Shown: one piece after another, positions 27,279 through 37,105 of the stretch
Position numbering within the stretch: the stretch's first letter is position 1
How the letters are laid out: every line of letters begins with the position of its first letter
Program-made: the position numbers and the translations under genes
Notes under the pieces: model-generated
Told to the model about the DNA's origin: nothing
The model's input: the letters and a program-made list of their open reading frames with translations, nothing else
The model's database searches: none
Origin: Rhodoluna sp.
Lineage (GTDB): Bacteria; Actinomycetota; Actinomycetes; Actinomycetales; Microbacteriaceae
Length of the DNA stretch: 37,343 nt
Reading direction: 5' to 3'
NCBI GenBank assembly: GCA_026393335.1
Contig: JAPLAJ010000053.1
Location: forward strand, 77,521-114,863

Positions 27279-30026
27279 TCAGAGCTCCTCGTCATTCAAT
27301 TTAAATGGGATGTCGACATCAAGTTGGTTTGCCTTCGAAGCAATCTTGTAATCAACGTCTAAAGCTAAAAAGTGTTTCCGACCAAATTCGATTTTCCAGC
27401 CTTCACCTTCGAAACGCAGCGCGCTTATGTCAGTAGTTCCTTTTGTTTCGCGGACTAGATAAACGATTCTTTCGCCAGAGTCTAATTTTCTGACAATAGC
27501 CCAGTCAGGATTGTAGCCGCCGATTGGAGTATCTATTTTGAACCAGTCAGGGAGCTTCAAGAAAAGCTCCACGTCTTCGCGTTTATCAAGATCCATGGCG
27601 TATTGTCTTTCAATTTCTGAATCACATATCACCGCATCGTAAATACTCTTCTTCACATCGACAATGTTGTCGGCATAGGCTTCAACAAGTCGACCTTCGA
27701 AAATATCGGCTGAGTAGAAAGAATTAGAACCTTTTTCCTTCTCATACTTAATCCCTTTATTATCTACGATCGTGTGCGCAAGAGCTTGTTGCACAGATCG
27801 ACGCACCTGTTGCACAAAAACAGCAGGGTTTATCTGCGCATCGAGCTTTCGCCCGCTGGCCTCAATTATTTTGACAATGCTGGATCTGGAGATTGCCAAA
27901 AGCGACTGCAGTTCACCAACGACATCTGGCATTTTTATCGAGCGAGCATAATCCAAGTATTTCTCCGTGGATTGGGATGCCGCTTCGATATCCTTTCCGG
28001 CTTTCATTCGAATCTCTGCGGAACGCAAAACGATTTTGGGTACTTGAATTGGTTCTGAGTAGCCGAGCCTTCTCAGCCTCTCAACTGATTCGTCAATTAG
28101 GTCTTTTGAATCGAAATTCAAGGTATATCTCGTTTTTGGGGCAATTTTTTCCCAAAGTTCATTGAAGCCGGAGATGTCCCTAAAATTATCTTTCAGATTG
28201 ACCACTTTCCTGTTTCGAGTCGGTTGGATCTTGCCAGCGAAAGACTCGCCGGTATCGGAATGAATTTCGCTCTGCAACTCTGCTGCAAATTTCTCGAATG
28301 TTTCTGAGGCTATAACGGTAAGTACGTTGTATTGGTAATTCCTTGATCTCTCACCATTTGCCATCACAGGAAGTCGCAGGCCGCGACCTATCTGTTGGCG
28401 ACGCTTTATCTCTGACCTTACTTCTTGCAGATTGCAGATAGTAAAAACATTTGGGTTGTCCCAACCTTCTGAGAGTGCTGTATGGCTAAAGATGAATCGA
28501 ACCGGTTCCCCAGGTGAAAGCAACTGTTCCTTATTCCGCATAATGAGGTCATAAGCCTGTGAATCGTCTGAGCTATCTCCGTTTGTGTCCTTGGCTTTTC
28601 CTTTTGTTGTTGCGAAATAGCCTGCACGCGCTTCTTGCGCTGCTGGAGGATTGAGTGTTCGAAAACGCCTATTAGATGAAAGCACTTCTTCGTATAACTC
28701 ATCAAACCAAAGCTTGAACTTTCCATCCTCTGGATCGTAATTTGCTACGCGATCAATAAAGAACAATGTAAGGGGCTTTATCTGCCCTATTTCACCATTG
28801 TCCATTGCGAACTTGAGCCTAAGTTCGGTCTCGAAGTGTTTCTGAATCGCGGCTTGAATTTGTGCTCGTTGCCACCAAGATTGCTCGATGTCGGTGTTTT
28901 GCGTGACAAGAATCCTGCGGTGATTTCTGAATTCTAGATAACCAGGCGTGCCCTCGGTTGGAGCGGATATTTGCTCAACATCCCAACCCTCATATATTTT
29001 CTTCCCTGTTATCTCATATAAGCTGTCGCCCATTCTCAGGGTTTTTTGGACTCGCCCGTTTTGGCTATTTACCACTACCGTTGCCGTAGGCGATCCAGAA
29101 CTGACATTGACCCCACGGAGTTCCAGATAGGCAATATTCAAGTCCTCTTCTGCAGTCATTGACAAAACTTCGATTCGTTTTACAAGCCTGCGTTCATAGG
29201 CATCAACAGGTCCGAGTCGGTAAACAAGGCAGTGTGTGTTTTTATGGGTTGCCGAGTAACGAAGTCTGAACATCGGATTTAGGCTCTCAATTGCACCTTT
29301 TTGGCCCAGCCCATCAAGTTTTTGAGGTTCGTCCATAATAACAACAGGGTTAACTGCTGTTATAAAGTCGACAGGCCTAAGCCCATTCAGGTTATCAGCT
29401 TCCCTCATAATGATTTTTCCGTCACCATTAAAAGCCTGAATATTCATCACAAGGATCTGAAGGTGATGAGAAGTTGCGAATTGCCTCAACCGATTAACAT
29501 TTTTGCTGTCATAAACGTATGAGTCATACTGAACTCCCGAGTAGATTTCACGAAAGTGTTGTTTCATAAGTTCAAGAGAAGCGACCACACCTTCACGGAT
29601 TGCGACGGTCGGCACAACAATGACAAATTTGGACAGTTTGTATTTCAAGAATAATTCGATTGCAGTCCGAAGATAGACGTAAGTCTTTCCTGTACCTGTT
29701 TCCATCTCAATGCTGAAGTCTCTTAGTGGGCCATCTGCATCCTCAATCAACCGTTGAGCCTCGGGGACGATGGGGATGCGCTCGCCTGTCTCAGACATCC
29801 GTGTTCGTGCTTGCACTGCCCTAGCGTTAGATAAGAGATCTGAATCTGTCAAACCCCATCGATTTCCTACAACAGTTTCAGAAAATAGCGCGTCCCCCTC
29901 ATCAAGCACTTGATCCGGAATTGACCCTAAAGTATTTAGATTCCAACCTTCAAATAGCGAGCAAACGGCGTCAATAGCTTCTAGCTGGAAGTCTTGGCCG
30001 GATTCAAACTTTATCTGAACAGTCAT
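27279..30026 (-). CDS. Type III restriction enzyme, Res subunit
   Basis: SIEMETGTGKTYVYLRTAIELF Walker A, VIMDEPQ, QIGRGLRLPV motif VI-like, C-terminal PDWAIVR...YLVRETKG nuclease motif; adjacent to mod. Confidence 0.93.
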   Translation of the reverse strand: MTVQIKFESGQDFQLEAIDAVCSLFEGWNLNTLGSIPDQVLDEGDALFSETVVGNRWGLTDSDLLSNARAVQARTRMSETGERIPIVPEAQRLIEDADGPLRDFSIEMETGTGKTYVYLRTAIELFLKYKLSKFVIVVPTVAIREGVVASLELMKQHFREIYSGVQYDSYVYDSKNVNRLRQFATSHHLQILVMNIQAFNGDGKIIMREADNLNGLRPVDFITAVNPVVIMDEPQKLDGLGQKGAIESLNPMFRLRYSATHKNTHCLVYRLGPVDAYERRLVKRIEVLSMTAEEDLNIAYLELRGVNVSSGSPTATVVVNSQNGRVQKTLRMGDSLYEITGKKIYEGWDVEQISAPTEGTPGYLEFRNHRRILVTQNTDIEQSWWQRAQIQAAIQKHFETELRLKFAMDNGEIGQIKPLTLFFIDRVANYDPEDGKFKLWFDELYEEVLSSNRRFRTLNPPAAQEARAGYFATTKGKAKDTNGDSSDDSQAYDLIMRNKEQLLSPGEPVRFIFSHTALSEGWDNPNVFTICNLQEVRSEIKRRQQIGRGLRLPVMANGERSRNYQYNVLTVIASETFEKFAAELQSEIHSDTGESFAGKIQPTRNRKVVNLKDNFRDISGFNELWEKIAPKTRYTLNFDSKDLIDESVERLRRLGYSEPIQVPKIVLRSAEIRMKAGKDIEAASQSTEKYLDYARSIKMPDVVGELQSLLAISRSSIVKIIEASGRKLDAQINPAVFVQQVRRSVQQALAHTIVDNKGIKYEKEKGSNSFYSADIFEGRLVEAYADNIVDVKKSIYDAVICDSEIERQYAMDLDKREDVELFLKLPDWFKIDTPIGGYNPDWAIVRKLDSGERIVYLVRETKGTTDISALRFEGEGWKIEFGRKHFLALDVDYKIASKANQLDVDIPFKLNDEEL

Positions 30027-30028
30027 CG

Positions 30029-31936
30029 CTAAAAAGTCTTAAACGTAATGTTGGCTTTCTTCGAAGCGAAGAAAAGGTTGGCTTTCAAGGAGTCTTTCCC
30101 TGCTAAATCGCTTTCCAAGACGACTAACACGTTACTAGAGTGTTCGATTGCCAAGTCAACAAGGTCAACTGAGGCCTCTCCGCCGAAGTGAACCATGATT
30201 CCCCCCGATACCCAGGCTTCCATGTCATTGCGAAGTGATTTCTCAATCGCTGCGTCTAGAGGAACTCCTAGGTGCAACCATATTTCCTGAACGATTTCTG
30301 ATCTCGGCTTCTCAATTAGGAGACTATTTTCTTGAAAAAGATATTCGCTAGCACTGACTTGAGGCGCAGCAAAAGTGCTCTTTCCCAGGCTAAAGGACCT
30401 AAACCCTCCAGACTCTAGCTGGGTATCTACAGCTTGGAGCCTAGTAAGCGTGATGTCTGAAATGACTTCGAATCCTTGCGACCTAGCAAAACTCTTGTCC
30501 TCTGTGGCTTCGTCAAGGGTGACGAGCAAATATCTTCTAGTTCCGCCATCAACCTTGTTTTGTGCGGCAACAGCATGTCCAGTAGTTCCTGATCCAGCAA
30601 AGAAATCGAGCACGAGTGAATCCTTCTCCGTGGCAATCGCTACAAGAGTCTGGATCAGAGAAACTGGCTTTGGATAGTCGAAAAGTTTTGAGTCTATCCC
30701 CAGCCGAACTAAATCTTCAGATCCCGAGCTCGTCGTTATATCCATAAAAAGATCTTTAACTGATGTTGAATCCACGTCGCGAACTTTTGTGTACACTTTC
30801 CAACCGTTTGCAGTTTCAACGAACTCGAGATTGTGGCTTTCGTTTTCAACTTTTGGACGCCCCCAGCGGAACGCGTGGAACTTGTGGACACCATTATTGT
30901 TTCTCTTTGGGGAGATCTTCACATAACTTTCATGAAGGTGCGAGTCACTGCGGTTCTCTGTTAAAACTTTTCCAGTCGTCGGATTGTAGTAAATGTCAAA
31001 GACTAGGTTTGGGCGCGTAACTTCGTTGAAGACACTGTTTGTGTTGTGAAGTTCGTTTTTCAAGACATAAGGTCCGAAACTGTCGCTCTTGACCTCGAAG
31101 TCAAATCCTTTGTAAACCGAGGGCATTACTTTCTTTAACTGCGTCGCTGAAGCTCTGAAGTCTTCAACATTCAAAATGTTTCGGGCGTAGGTCAGTATGT
31201 ATTCTTTGGTGCCAGCAGGGCCGGCTCCGGATATTTGGCGTCCCTTCAAGTTGCTAACCCATACGAAGTTGGCAACAAAGTTTTCGGAACCAAACACCTC
31301 ATCCATCAAGAGCTTCAGGCTAGCCATCTCGTTATCATCAATAGAAACGAAGATTAGTCCATCTTGAGTTAGTAGATTTCTGGCAAGCACAAGTCTTGGG
31401 TACATCATCGAAAGCCAGTTGCTGTGTTTCCTCCCGGACACCTCGGTGTTTGCAACTAATCTGTTTCCTTCTGCATCAATTTGTCCCGTAACTTCGAGGT
31501 AATGAGTTAGAGGATCTGAGAAATCATCGTTATAAACGAAATCGTTGCCAGTGTTATAAGGGGGATCGATATAGATCATCTTTATCTGGTCGTTGTACGC
31601 GTTTTGAAGTAGTTTGAGCACCTCCAGGTTGTCTCCTGCTACAAATGCATTTCTTGCCTCAGCCCAATCCCTAGAACTTTCCTCCTTGGGAACCAAAGCC
31701 GCGAACGAACTCACTTGAAGGGCCTCAGCAGCACTCTTTTTACCAGCCCACATCAGGCCATATCTTTCTCGTCCTTCCTTTAGGCCTGCAACTTCAATAC
31801 CTAAAAGTTCGCCGAGTCGCTTAGCATCCAACACACCGTCCAGGAGAGTCCCTGGAAACAGGTTCTGAAAAGATTCAAGGTTCGTCTGTGAAGGCGGAAT
31901 GCTCGCAGTGCTTTCAGGTAAAGAAGGTTCATTCAT
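30029..31936 (-). CDS. Type III DNA methyltransferase, Mod subunit
   Basis: MIYIDPPYNTGNDFVYNDDF before LVLDFFAGSGTTGHAV (beta-class order); start set to MNEPSLPEST at 31936. Confidence 0.93.
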   Translation of the reverse strand: MNEPSLPESTASIPPSQTNLESFQNLFPGTLLDGVLDAKRLGELLGIEVAGLKEGRERYGLMWAGKKSAAEALQVSSFAALVPKEESSRDWAEARNAFVAGDNLEVLKLLQNAYNDQIKMIYIDPPYNTGNDFVYNDDFSDPLTHYLEVTGQIDAEGNRLVANTEVSGRKHSNWLSMMYPRLVLARNLLTQDGLIFVSIDDNEMASLKLLMDEVFGSENFVANFVWVSNLKGRQISGAGPAGTKEYILTYARNILNVEDFRASATQLKKVMPSVYKGFDFEVKSDSFGPYVLKNELHNTNSVFNEVTRPNLVFDIYYNPTTGKVLTENRSDSHLHESYVKISPKRNNNGVHKFHAFRWGRPKVENESHNLEFVETANGWKVYTKVRDVDSTSVKDLFMDITTSSGSEDLVRLGIDSKLFDYPKPVSLIQTLVAIATEKDSLVLDFFAGSGTTGHAVAAQNKVDGGTRRYLLVTLDEATEDKSFARSQGFEVISDITLTRLQAVDTQLESGGFRSFSLGKSTFAAPQVSASEYLFQENSLLIEKPRSEIVQEIWLHLGVPLDAAIEKSLRNDMEAWVSGGIMVHFGGEASVDLVDLAIEHSSNVLVVLESDLAGKDSLKANLFFASKKANITFKTF

Positions 31937-32052
31937 AGTAGCTCCATGCCTATTTAGGTGTATATTCCCAACTGACAACAATGCTACCCCTTGGTGGCGA
32001 CATTCCATGAGATGCTCTTTTGTAGTCAGAAGATTGAAAGTGAAGGAATGCC

Positions 32053-34812
32053 ATGACCACGAGGGAAGTCCCAAAACTTACAGGTGATGCACTTGCGGCC
32101 AGCGAGAGCAAAGCTAAACACATCCAAATAATCGCATCGGCTGGGGCCGGTAAAACAGAGACTATCTCGCAAAGAGTTGCCAAACTGGTCAGAGATGGCG
32201 TTCAGCCATCTGAGATCGTTGCCTTCACATTCACGGTCAAAGCAGCTGAGGAAATCAAGGAGCGCATTCGGGAGCGAGTTCGTAAGTTTGCTGGACAAGA
32301 GGCTGCTGACAAGATCGGGATGATGTATGTTGGAACGATTCACGGTTACTGCCTTCAACTTCTTCAGCAACATGTGCCTCAATACGAGACTTATGAAATG
32401 GTAGATGAGAATCAGCTTGCTGCTTTTACTATTCGCTGGGATAGGGAGCTCGATCTTCGTAAGTTCGACATAGATCGCCCAGAGGGTCAGGGAAGACTCT
32501 TTGAGGGCATGCGCACGTTTTTGGCTAATGTCGCTGTGTTAGAAAATGACCTTATCGATTTAAACCATCTCCCCGATGAGTTGGAGGTTTTTAAGTCGGC
32601 AGTCAGGCGACTATACGATCTTCTTGACCAACACCGGATGCTTACTTTCGGGATGCAAATCGGGCGGGCTATAGAAGCTCTTCAAAGTCCTGAGACTATA
32701 AATAGAATCTCCTCAGGATTGAAGCACTTAATTGTTGATGAATACCAAGACGTAAATATCGCTCAAGAGAAATTGGTGCAATTACTATCCAAGCCTGCAG
32801 GGTCTGCTGATTTGGTTGTAGTCGGTGATGATGATCAAGCCATCTATCAGTGGCGTGGATCGTCAGTCGAGAACATCACTACTTTTGAGAGGAGATATCC
32901 TGACGTAGAGACCTACAGGCTCCTAACCAATTTTAGAAGCAGACCTGGAATCGTTGCTCTGGCAAATGAGTTTGCCTCAACAATTCAGGGAAGGATTCCA
33001 AAAGTGATGAATCCATTCCAAGAAGTGAATGGGCCATCAGTGGATATAGCGGACAACTTTGAATTTGAAACCCACGAAGCGAACGACATTGCAGAAGTAA
33101 TACAACGACTTGTTGGCTCAGGCTACAAATACAGCGACATCGCGATCCTTGTTAGAGCCGGGACAACTTACCCTCGGCTGCTAGACGCTTTGGAAAAGAA
33201 GGGTGTGCCAGTATCTCCGGGTGACAGGTTAGGTCTTCTAGATCAGGCCGATGCTTTGTTCTTAGCTCGGGTATTTGCGTATTTCGCCGACATGGAATGG
33301 AAGCCCACAAAGTACGCCGAATCTGAGCCAGTTCACTTAGCCGATCTGATCACCTATGCCGAAGAAAAATATTCAATATCTATTGACGAGTTGGAGAGAT
33401 TTCTAGTCAAGACGAAGTCCAAGGTCGGTCAGGATAGTCGCAGAATTAACTTAGTTGATCTGCTGTATGACCTCTTCGCACTACTAGGAGTCCAAGAGTG
33501 GGCACAGGACGACAACGTGGCAATCAGCCGACTTGGTACCATGGCAAAATTTGCCAGTATGGTCGGTGACTACGAGGGGATCCAAAAGCACGCTCGTCGA
33601 AATGAGGATGGAAGCCAAACTGGAGCATCAGACCAACGTGACTGGCACTTCAAGGGTTTGGTAATTTTAATGAGTAAATTCGCTAGAGATTCTTACCGAG
33701 ACTTTGGTGGTGAAGACGACTTGACGGTCGATGCCGTAGATCTGATGACGGTACATGCGGCAAAAGGCCTTGAATGGCCAATTGTTTTTATCCCAGCTGT
33801 TACTGGGAAACGATTCCCCTCTTCAAGAGTCGGACAGGGTCCTTCTTGGATCATTCCAAGAGATATGTTCGATGCTGATAGATATGAAGGAACTCTTAAT
33901 GACGAGCGACGACTCTTTTATGTTGCGTTGACTCGTGCAAGGGAATGGGTTTCAATCTCGTCTCATGAGAAAGTCAACACGAAGCGGGGCAGCGAATCTC
34001 CATTTATGGCACAAGTGCGTAAGTCTCTGAAGGACACCCCTGGGTACCCACCTGAATGGACAAAAGACCGAAGCAACGAGGCTGAAGGCCTGCTTCAAAT
34101 TTCTTATTCTGACTTATCGGCATATCTTTATTGCGGGTACAGCTATTGGCTGAGACACAGAATCGGATTTCCATCTGTTCTAGTAGATTCCCTGGGCTAT
34201 GGAAAGACAATCCACCATTTGATGAGAGTTATTGCTGAGCTGAGCACGTCAAAGGGTAGACCTCTTACTTCCCAGGAAGTGGACAAACTTCTTGCAACGG
34301 ATTTCTTTCTACCTTTTGCGAATAAAACTTTAGCTGAAAATTTGAAAAATGCAGCAGGATCACTTGTCCGTAAGTACTTAGAAGAGTACGCAGAAGATAC
34401 AACAAGAACTTGGCAAACTGAAAGGCCTTTTGAACTCGAAGTCAACGGCGCGCTAATCATAGGTCGTGCGGATGTAATTCTTGATAAACACGAAGGTGAA
34501 CCCGATGACCTCGCGATTGTTGACTATAAAACAGTAGTGGGAGAACAGGAATTCGATCTACAGCTTCAGATATATGCGGAAGCGGGAATCCGCGAAGGGC
34601 TTAGCGTTAGAGGGGCATACGTTCACGACCTGAAGAACGCAAACAGGCTTGAAGTTGCAATCGATGAAAGGTCTCGGAGTAGTGCTATCAAAACTGCGGA
34701 GAAAGCGGTCCAAGGTATTAAAGACAGGGATTTCAGTGCGAGCCCAACTGTTAGTAAGTGCGCTCGCTGTGACGTTAAAGCCATTTGTTTATCAGCGGCA
34801 AAAGATGCGTAG
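32053..34812 (+). CDS. UvrD/Rep-family helicase fused to PD-(D/E)XK (RecB/AddB/Cas4-like) nuclease
   Basis: IIASAGAGKTETISQRV, DEYQDVNIAQ, VGDDDQAIYQWRGSS, VDLMTVHAAKGLEWPIVF, LFYVALTRARE; C-terminal IIGRADVILDK...AIVDYKTV nuclease and C...CARCDVKAIC cysteines. Confidence 0.93.
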   Translation: MTTREVPKLTGDALAASESKAKHIQIIASAGAGKTETISQRVAKLVRDGVQPSEIVAFTFTVKAAEEIKERIRERVRKFAGQEAADKIGMMYVGTIHGYCLQLLQQHVPQYETYEMVDENQLAAFTIRWDRELDLRKFDIDRPEGQGRLFEGMRTFLANVAVLENDLIDLNHLPDELEVFKSAVRRLYDLLDQHRMLTFGMQIGRAIEALQSPETINRISSGLKHLIVDEYQDVNIAQEKLVQLLSKPAGSADLVVVGDDDQAIYQWRGSSVENITTFERRYPDVETYRLLTNFRSRPGIVALANEFASTIQGRIPKVMNPFQEVNGPSVDIADNFEFETHEANDIAEVIQRLVGSGYKYSDIAILVRAGTTYPRLLDALEKKGVPVSPGDRLGLLDQADALFLARVFAYFADMEWKPTKYAESEPVHLADLITYAEEKYSISIDELERFLVKTKSKVGQDSRRINLVDLLYDLFALLGVQEWAQDDNVAISRLGTMAKFASMVGDYEGIQKHARRNEDGSQTGASDQRDWHFKGLVILMSKFARDSYRDFGGEDDLTVDAVDLMTVHAAKGLEWPIVFIPAVTGKRFPSSRVGQGPSWIIPRDMFDADRYEGTLNDERRLFYVALTRAREWVSISSHEKVNTKRGSESPFMAQVRKSLKDTPGYPPEWTKDRSNEAEGLLQISYSDLSAYLYCGYSYWLRHRIGFPSVLVDSLGYGKTIHHLMRVIAELSTSKGRPLTSQEVDKLLATDFFLPFANKTLAENLKNAAGSLVRKYLEEYAEDTTRTWQTERPFELEVNGALIIGRADVILDKHEGEPDDLAIVDYKTVVGEQEFDLQLQIYAEAGIREGLSVRGAYVHDLKNANRLEVAIDERSRSSAIKTAEKAVQGIKDRDFSASPTVSKCARCDVKAICLSAAKDA

Positions 34813-34853
34813 TGACATGCCCCGATATCCAACTCCCTTGGTTACGCAGTAAT

Positions 34854-35306
34854 TCACTCCTCGAAGAGATCTAGGCCTAGCTCCTGCGCTCTATCAAAGG
34901 CTCTCGAGATTCTAAGGACATCTTGGTCTAAGTTGCTAAAGTCGTGTTCATTATTGAAGGAAACTTTAGTAACTTGTCTCGTATCTAAGCCCAAAAGTTT
35001 CGCTCTTCTAGCCATGATTTTGAGACAGGCCTCTACTGCTTTGTGCTCACCCGCCAGTGCGCTGTCCCAGACCGCATGAAATAGGAAGTCAAGGCGATCA
35101 TTTTCGAGTTGCCTAATCTGGTCTACATCTTCTTGGACAACTCTGTAACTGGCTCGATAATAGGCATCGGATGCTCCTGAAGGGCTCGCGTAACCTACTT
35201 CTTTAGCTATCTGATCCCAGGTGAACCCTTCGCGACGAAGACTGACCACCTTTTGCTCTTTATCCAAGACTGCGGGCTTGGGTGCTCTACCTCTTGGGCG
35301 TGCCAT
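34854..35306 (-). CDS. Small HTH protein resembling phage terminase small subunits
   Basis: MARPRGRAPKPAVLDKEQKVVSLRREGFTWDQIAKEVGYASPSGASDAYYRA HTH followed by coiled-coil-like region; start refined to 35306, overlapping int stop. Confidence 0.5.
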   Translation of the reverse strand: MARPRGRAPKPAVLDKEQKVVSLRREGFTWDQIAKEVGYASPSGASDAYYRASYRVVQEDVDQIRQLENDRLDFLFHAVWDSALAGEHKAVEACLKIMARRAKLLGLDTRQVTKVSFNNEHDFSNLDQDVLRISRAFDRAQELGLDLFEE

Positions 35307-36549
35307 TGCTGTCCTGTTCAGTGAACTCAAAGCCCTCTGGTTTGGCCATGAGAGCTTGCAAAGCATCATCCATTGGTGAAAGGAACTCAGCCAATCCATT
35401 GCTGAAATCCAGAGCAAGTTTTGGAACATTCTTCGCATAGATGTTTTTTGTTATTTCGATTCTCGAATGACCAAGTCCTTGCGCGACTGCTTCTAGCCGA
35501 ACATTTCCCTCGAGACTCAAGTGTGCGGCTGTGTGCCTCATGTCATGAATCCTGATTGGTCTCAAGTTGTTTTCTTTCATGAACGATTTGAACTTCTTGG
35601 ACAGATTGTTTGGGTTCCACGCGGTGCCAGTTGTGCTCGTAATGACAAACTCAGACTTAACCCATGATGATCCAGCCGCGAGTTTTAATTCCTTTTGCCC
35701 CTCTGTGTGCCTTATAAATGCATTTGATAGAGGACCTGGAATTGCAAGTTTCCTATAGCCAGACTTTGTTTTAGGTTCGTCAACAACAAGCTGTGACGTG
35801 CCCACTCCTTCAGGAGTAAGAACTGTTTGCTCCTTAAGTGTTCTCTGAACTGAAATTGTTCCATGTTCAAGGTCAATGTCGCTCCACTGGAGCCCCAGTA
35901 TTTCGCCTCGTCTCATGCCTGTGAACAGAGCAAGGTGAACAAATAGATCAAGGCGGGTCCCTATGGATGCTTCTAAGGCTTTCTTCACTTCGTCCTTGCT
36001 CCAATGCTCTTGAACCTGTGTCCTATTTGAATCTGCTTTCAATGGGTCTGTTTTGCTGACTGGGTTGATTGTCATCAGATCCTGGCGGGTGGCGTATTTA
36101 CACAATTGGAACAGCACTCTGCGTGCACCATTGATTGTCGAGGCTGACTTACCTTGTGCTTTGAGAGTTGACATCCACTTTTCTATATCTCTTCCAGTAA
36201 GGTCTTGAACACGTTTCTTACCTAAGTAAGGGAAAACCTCCCTTCTCAAACGAGACTCATAGTCCGTAGCCGTTGATTGCCGCACGTGATTGATCTTGAT
36301 ATTTCGCACCCAATAAAGACCAAGCTCCTCAACCGTGTCATTCTTCTTAATTGCGAGACGTCCAGCCTCATGTTGGGAAATCATTTCTCTAAGATTCTTT
36401 TGAGCCTCGGCATACGTTTTTGCCGCTCTAGTTGGTCTGATTCGGTTACCGGTCGGAGTTACACCAATTTCGAGTTGTGCAACAAAAGTCCTAGCCCCTG
36501 TCTTCTTATTTACTCGGAGATAGATAGTGCCGATGTTTCTTCTAGCCAC
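35287..36549 (-). CDS. Tyrosine recombinase / phage integrase
   Basis: ALFTGMRRGEILGLQWSDID, HDMRHTAAHLSLEGNVRLEAVAQGLGHSRIEITKNIYA catalytic R-HxxR-H-Y pattern; N-terminal SAM-like domain. Confidence 0.96.
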   Translation of the reverse strand: MARRNIGTIYLRVNKKTGARTFVAQLEIGVTPTGNRIRPTRAAKTYAEAQKNLREMISQHEAGRLAIKKNDTVEELGLYWVRNIKINHVRQSTATDYESRLRREVFPYLGKKRVQDLTGRDIEKWMSTLKAQGKSASTINGARRVLFQLCKYATRQDLMTINPVSKTDPLKADSNRTQVQEHWSKDEVKKALEASIGTRLDLFVHLALFTGMRRGEILGLQWSDIDLEHGTISVQRTLKEQTVLTPEGVGTSQLVVDEPKTKSGYRKLAIPGPLSNAFIRHTEGQKELKLAAGSSWVKSEFVITSTTGTAWNPNNLSKKFKSFMKENNLRPIRIHDMRHTAAHLSLEGNVRLEAVAQGLGHSRIEITKNIYAKNVPKLALDFSNGLAEFLSPMDDALQALMAKPEGFEFTEQDSNGTPKR

Positions 36550-36745
36550 GTTTCACCCCTTGAGCAAGTCTTTGAGTACGTTGTTGTTTCTCAATAAATC
36601 TTTCGAAAGCCTTTTCCGAAACTCTGACCAATCCTGAACTGAGGTGGATGGTTTCTATTCGCCCCTGACTTACAAGCCTTTGAACTGTACGTTTAGAAAC
36701 CGATAGCTGACGAGCTACCTGTTCTAATGTCAGCAGTTGAGTCAT
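36542..36745 (-). CDS. Excisionase / MerR-like HTH protein
   Basis: MTQLLTLEQVARQLSVSKRTVQRLVSQGRIETIHLSSGLVRVSEKAFERFI; start refined to 36745; overlaps int start by 8 bp. Confidence 0.85.
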   Translation of the reverse strand: MTQLLTLEQVARQLSVSKRTVQRLVSQGRIETIHLSSGLVRVSEKAFERFIEKQQRTQRLAQGVKRG

Positions 36746-37105
36746 CCAAGAAACTTCCTTCGAACTTTTGTTCGATTCATACATTAAGTTCTCGCATATA
36801 AATAGACCAAGTGCAAACGATGAGGGTGTGGATGACTGTGGATAACTTTGACTGCTGCAGGAGCTGTCTAAGACGGCAAACCTCAGCAGATCAGTGCCTT
36901 CTAAGGGGTGTCGGAGTTTTGCTCGGGTTAGGTCTCGGTCCAATGGAATCGTAAGTCCTAAACCTTTACTTGAAGGTTTCGTTGAACTTCGATTAGGCCT
37001 CGGGCTAGTTGTTCGGCTGAGTGTTTGGCTGACTTGCATAGTTAACTCCTAAATTGGAGCTGCAAGTTTTGTTTCATATTCCGCGTCAGATAACGCATCC
37101 ATGTC

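Noticed and set aside
31937-32052. Possible phase-variable repeat tract at the mod promoter
   Set aside because: Many type III mod genes are phase variable through simple repeats, but I see no tandem simple-sequence tract here or in the mod N-terminus.
32026-32382. 118-aa minus-strand ORF opposite the helicase start
   Set aside because: Antisense to conserved UvrD Walker A coding sequence; no domain, likely spurious.
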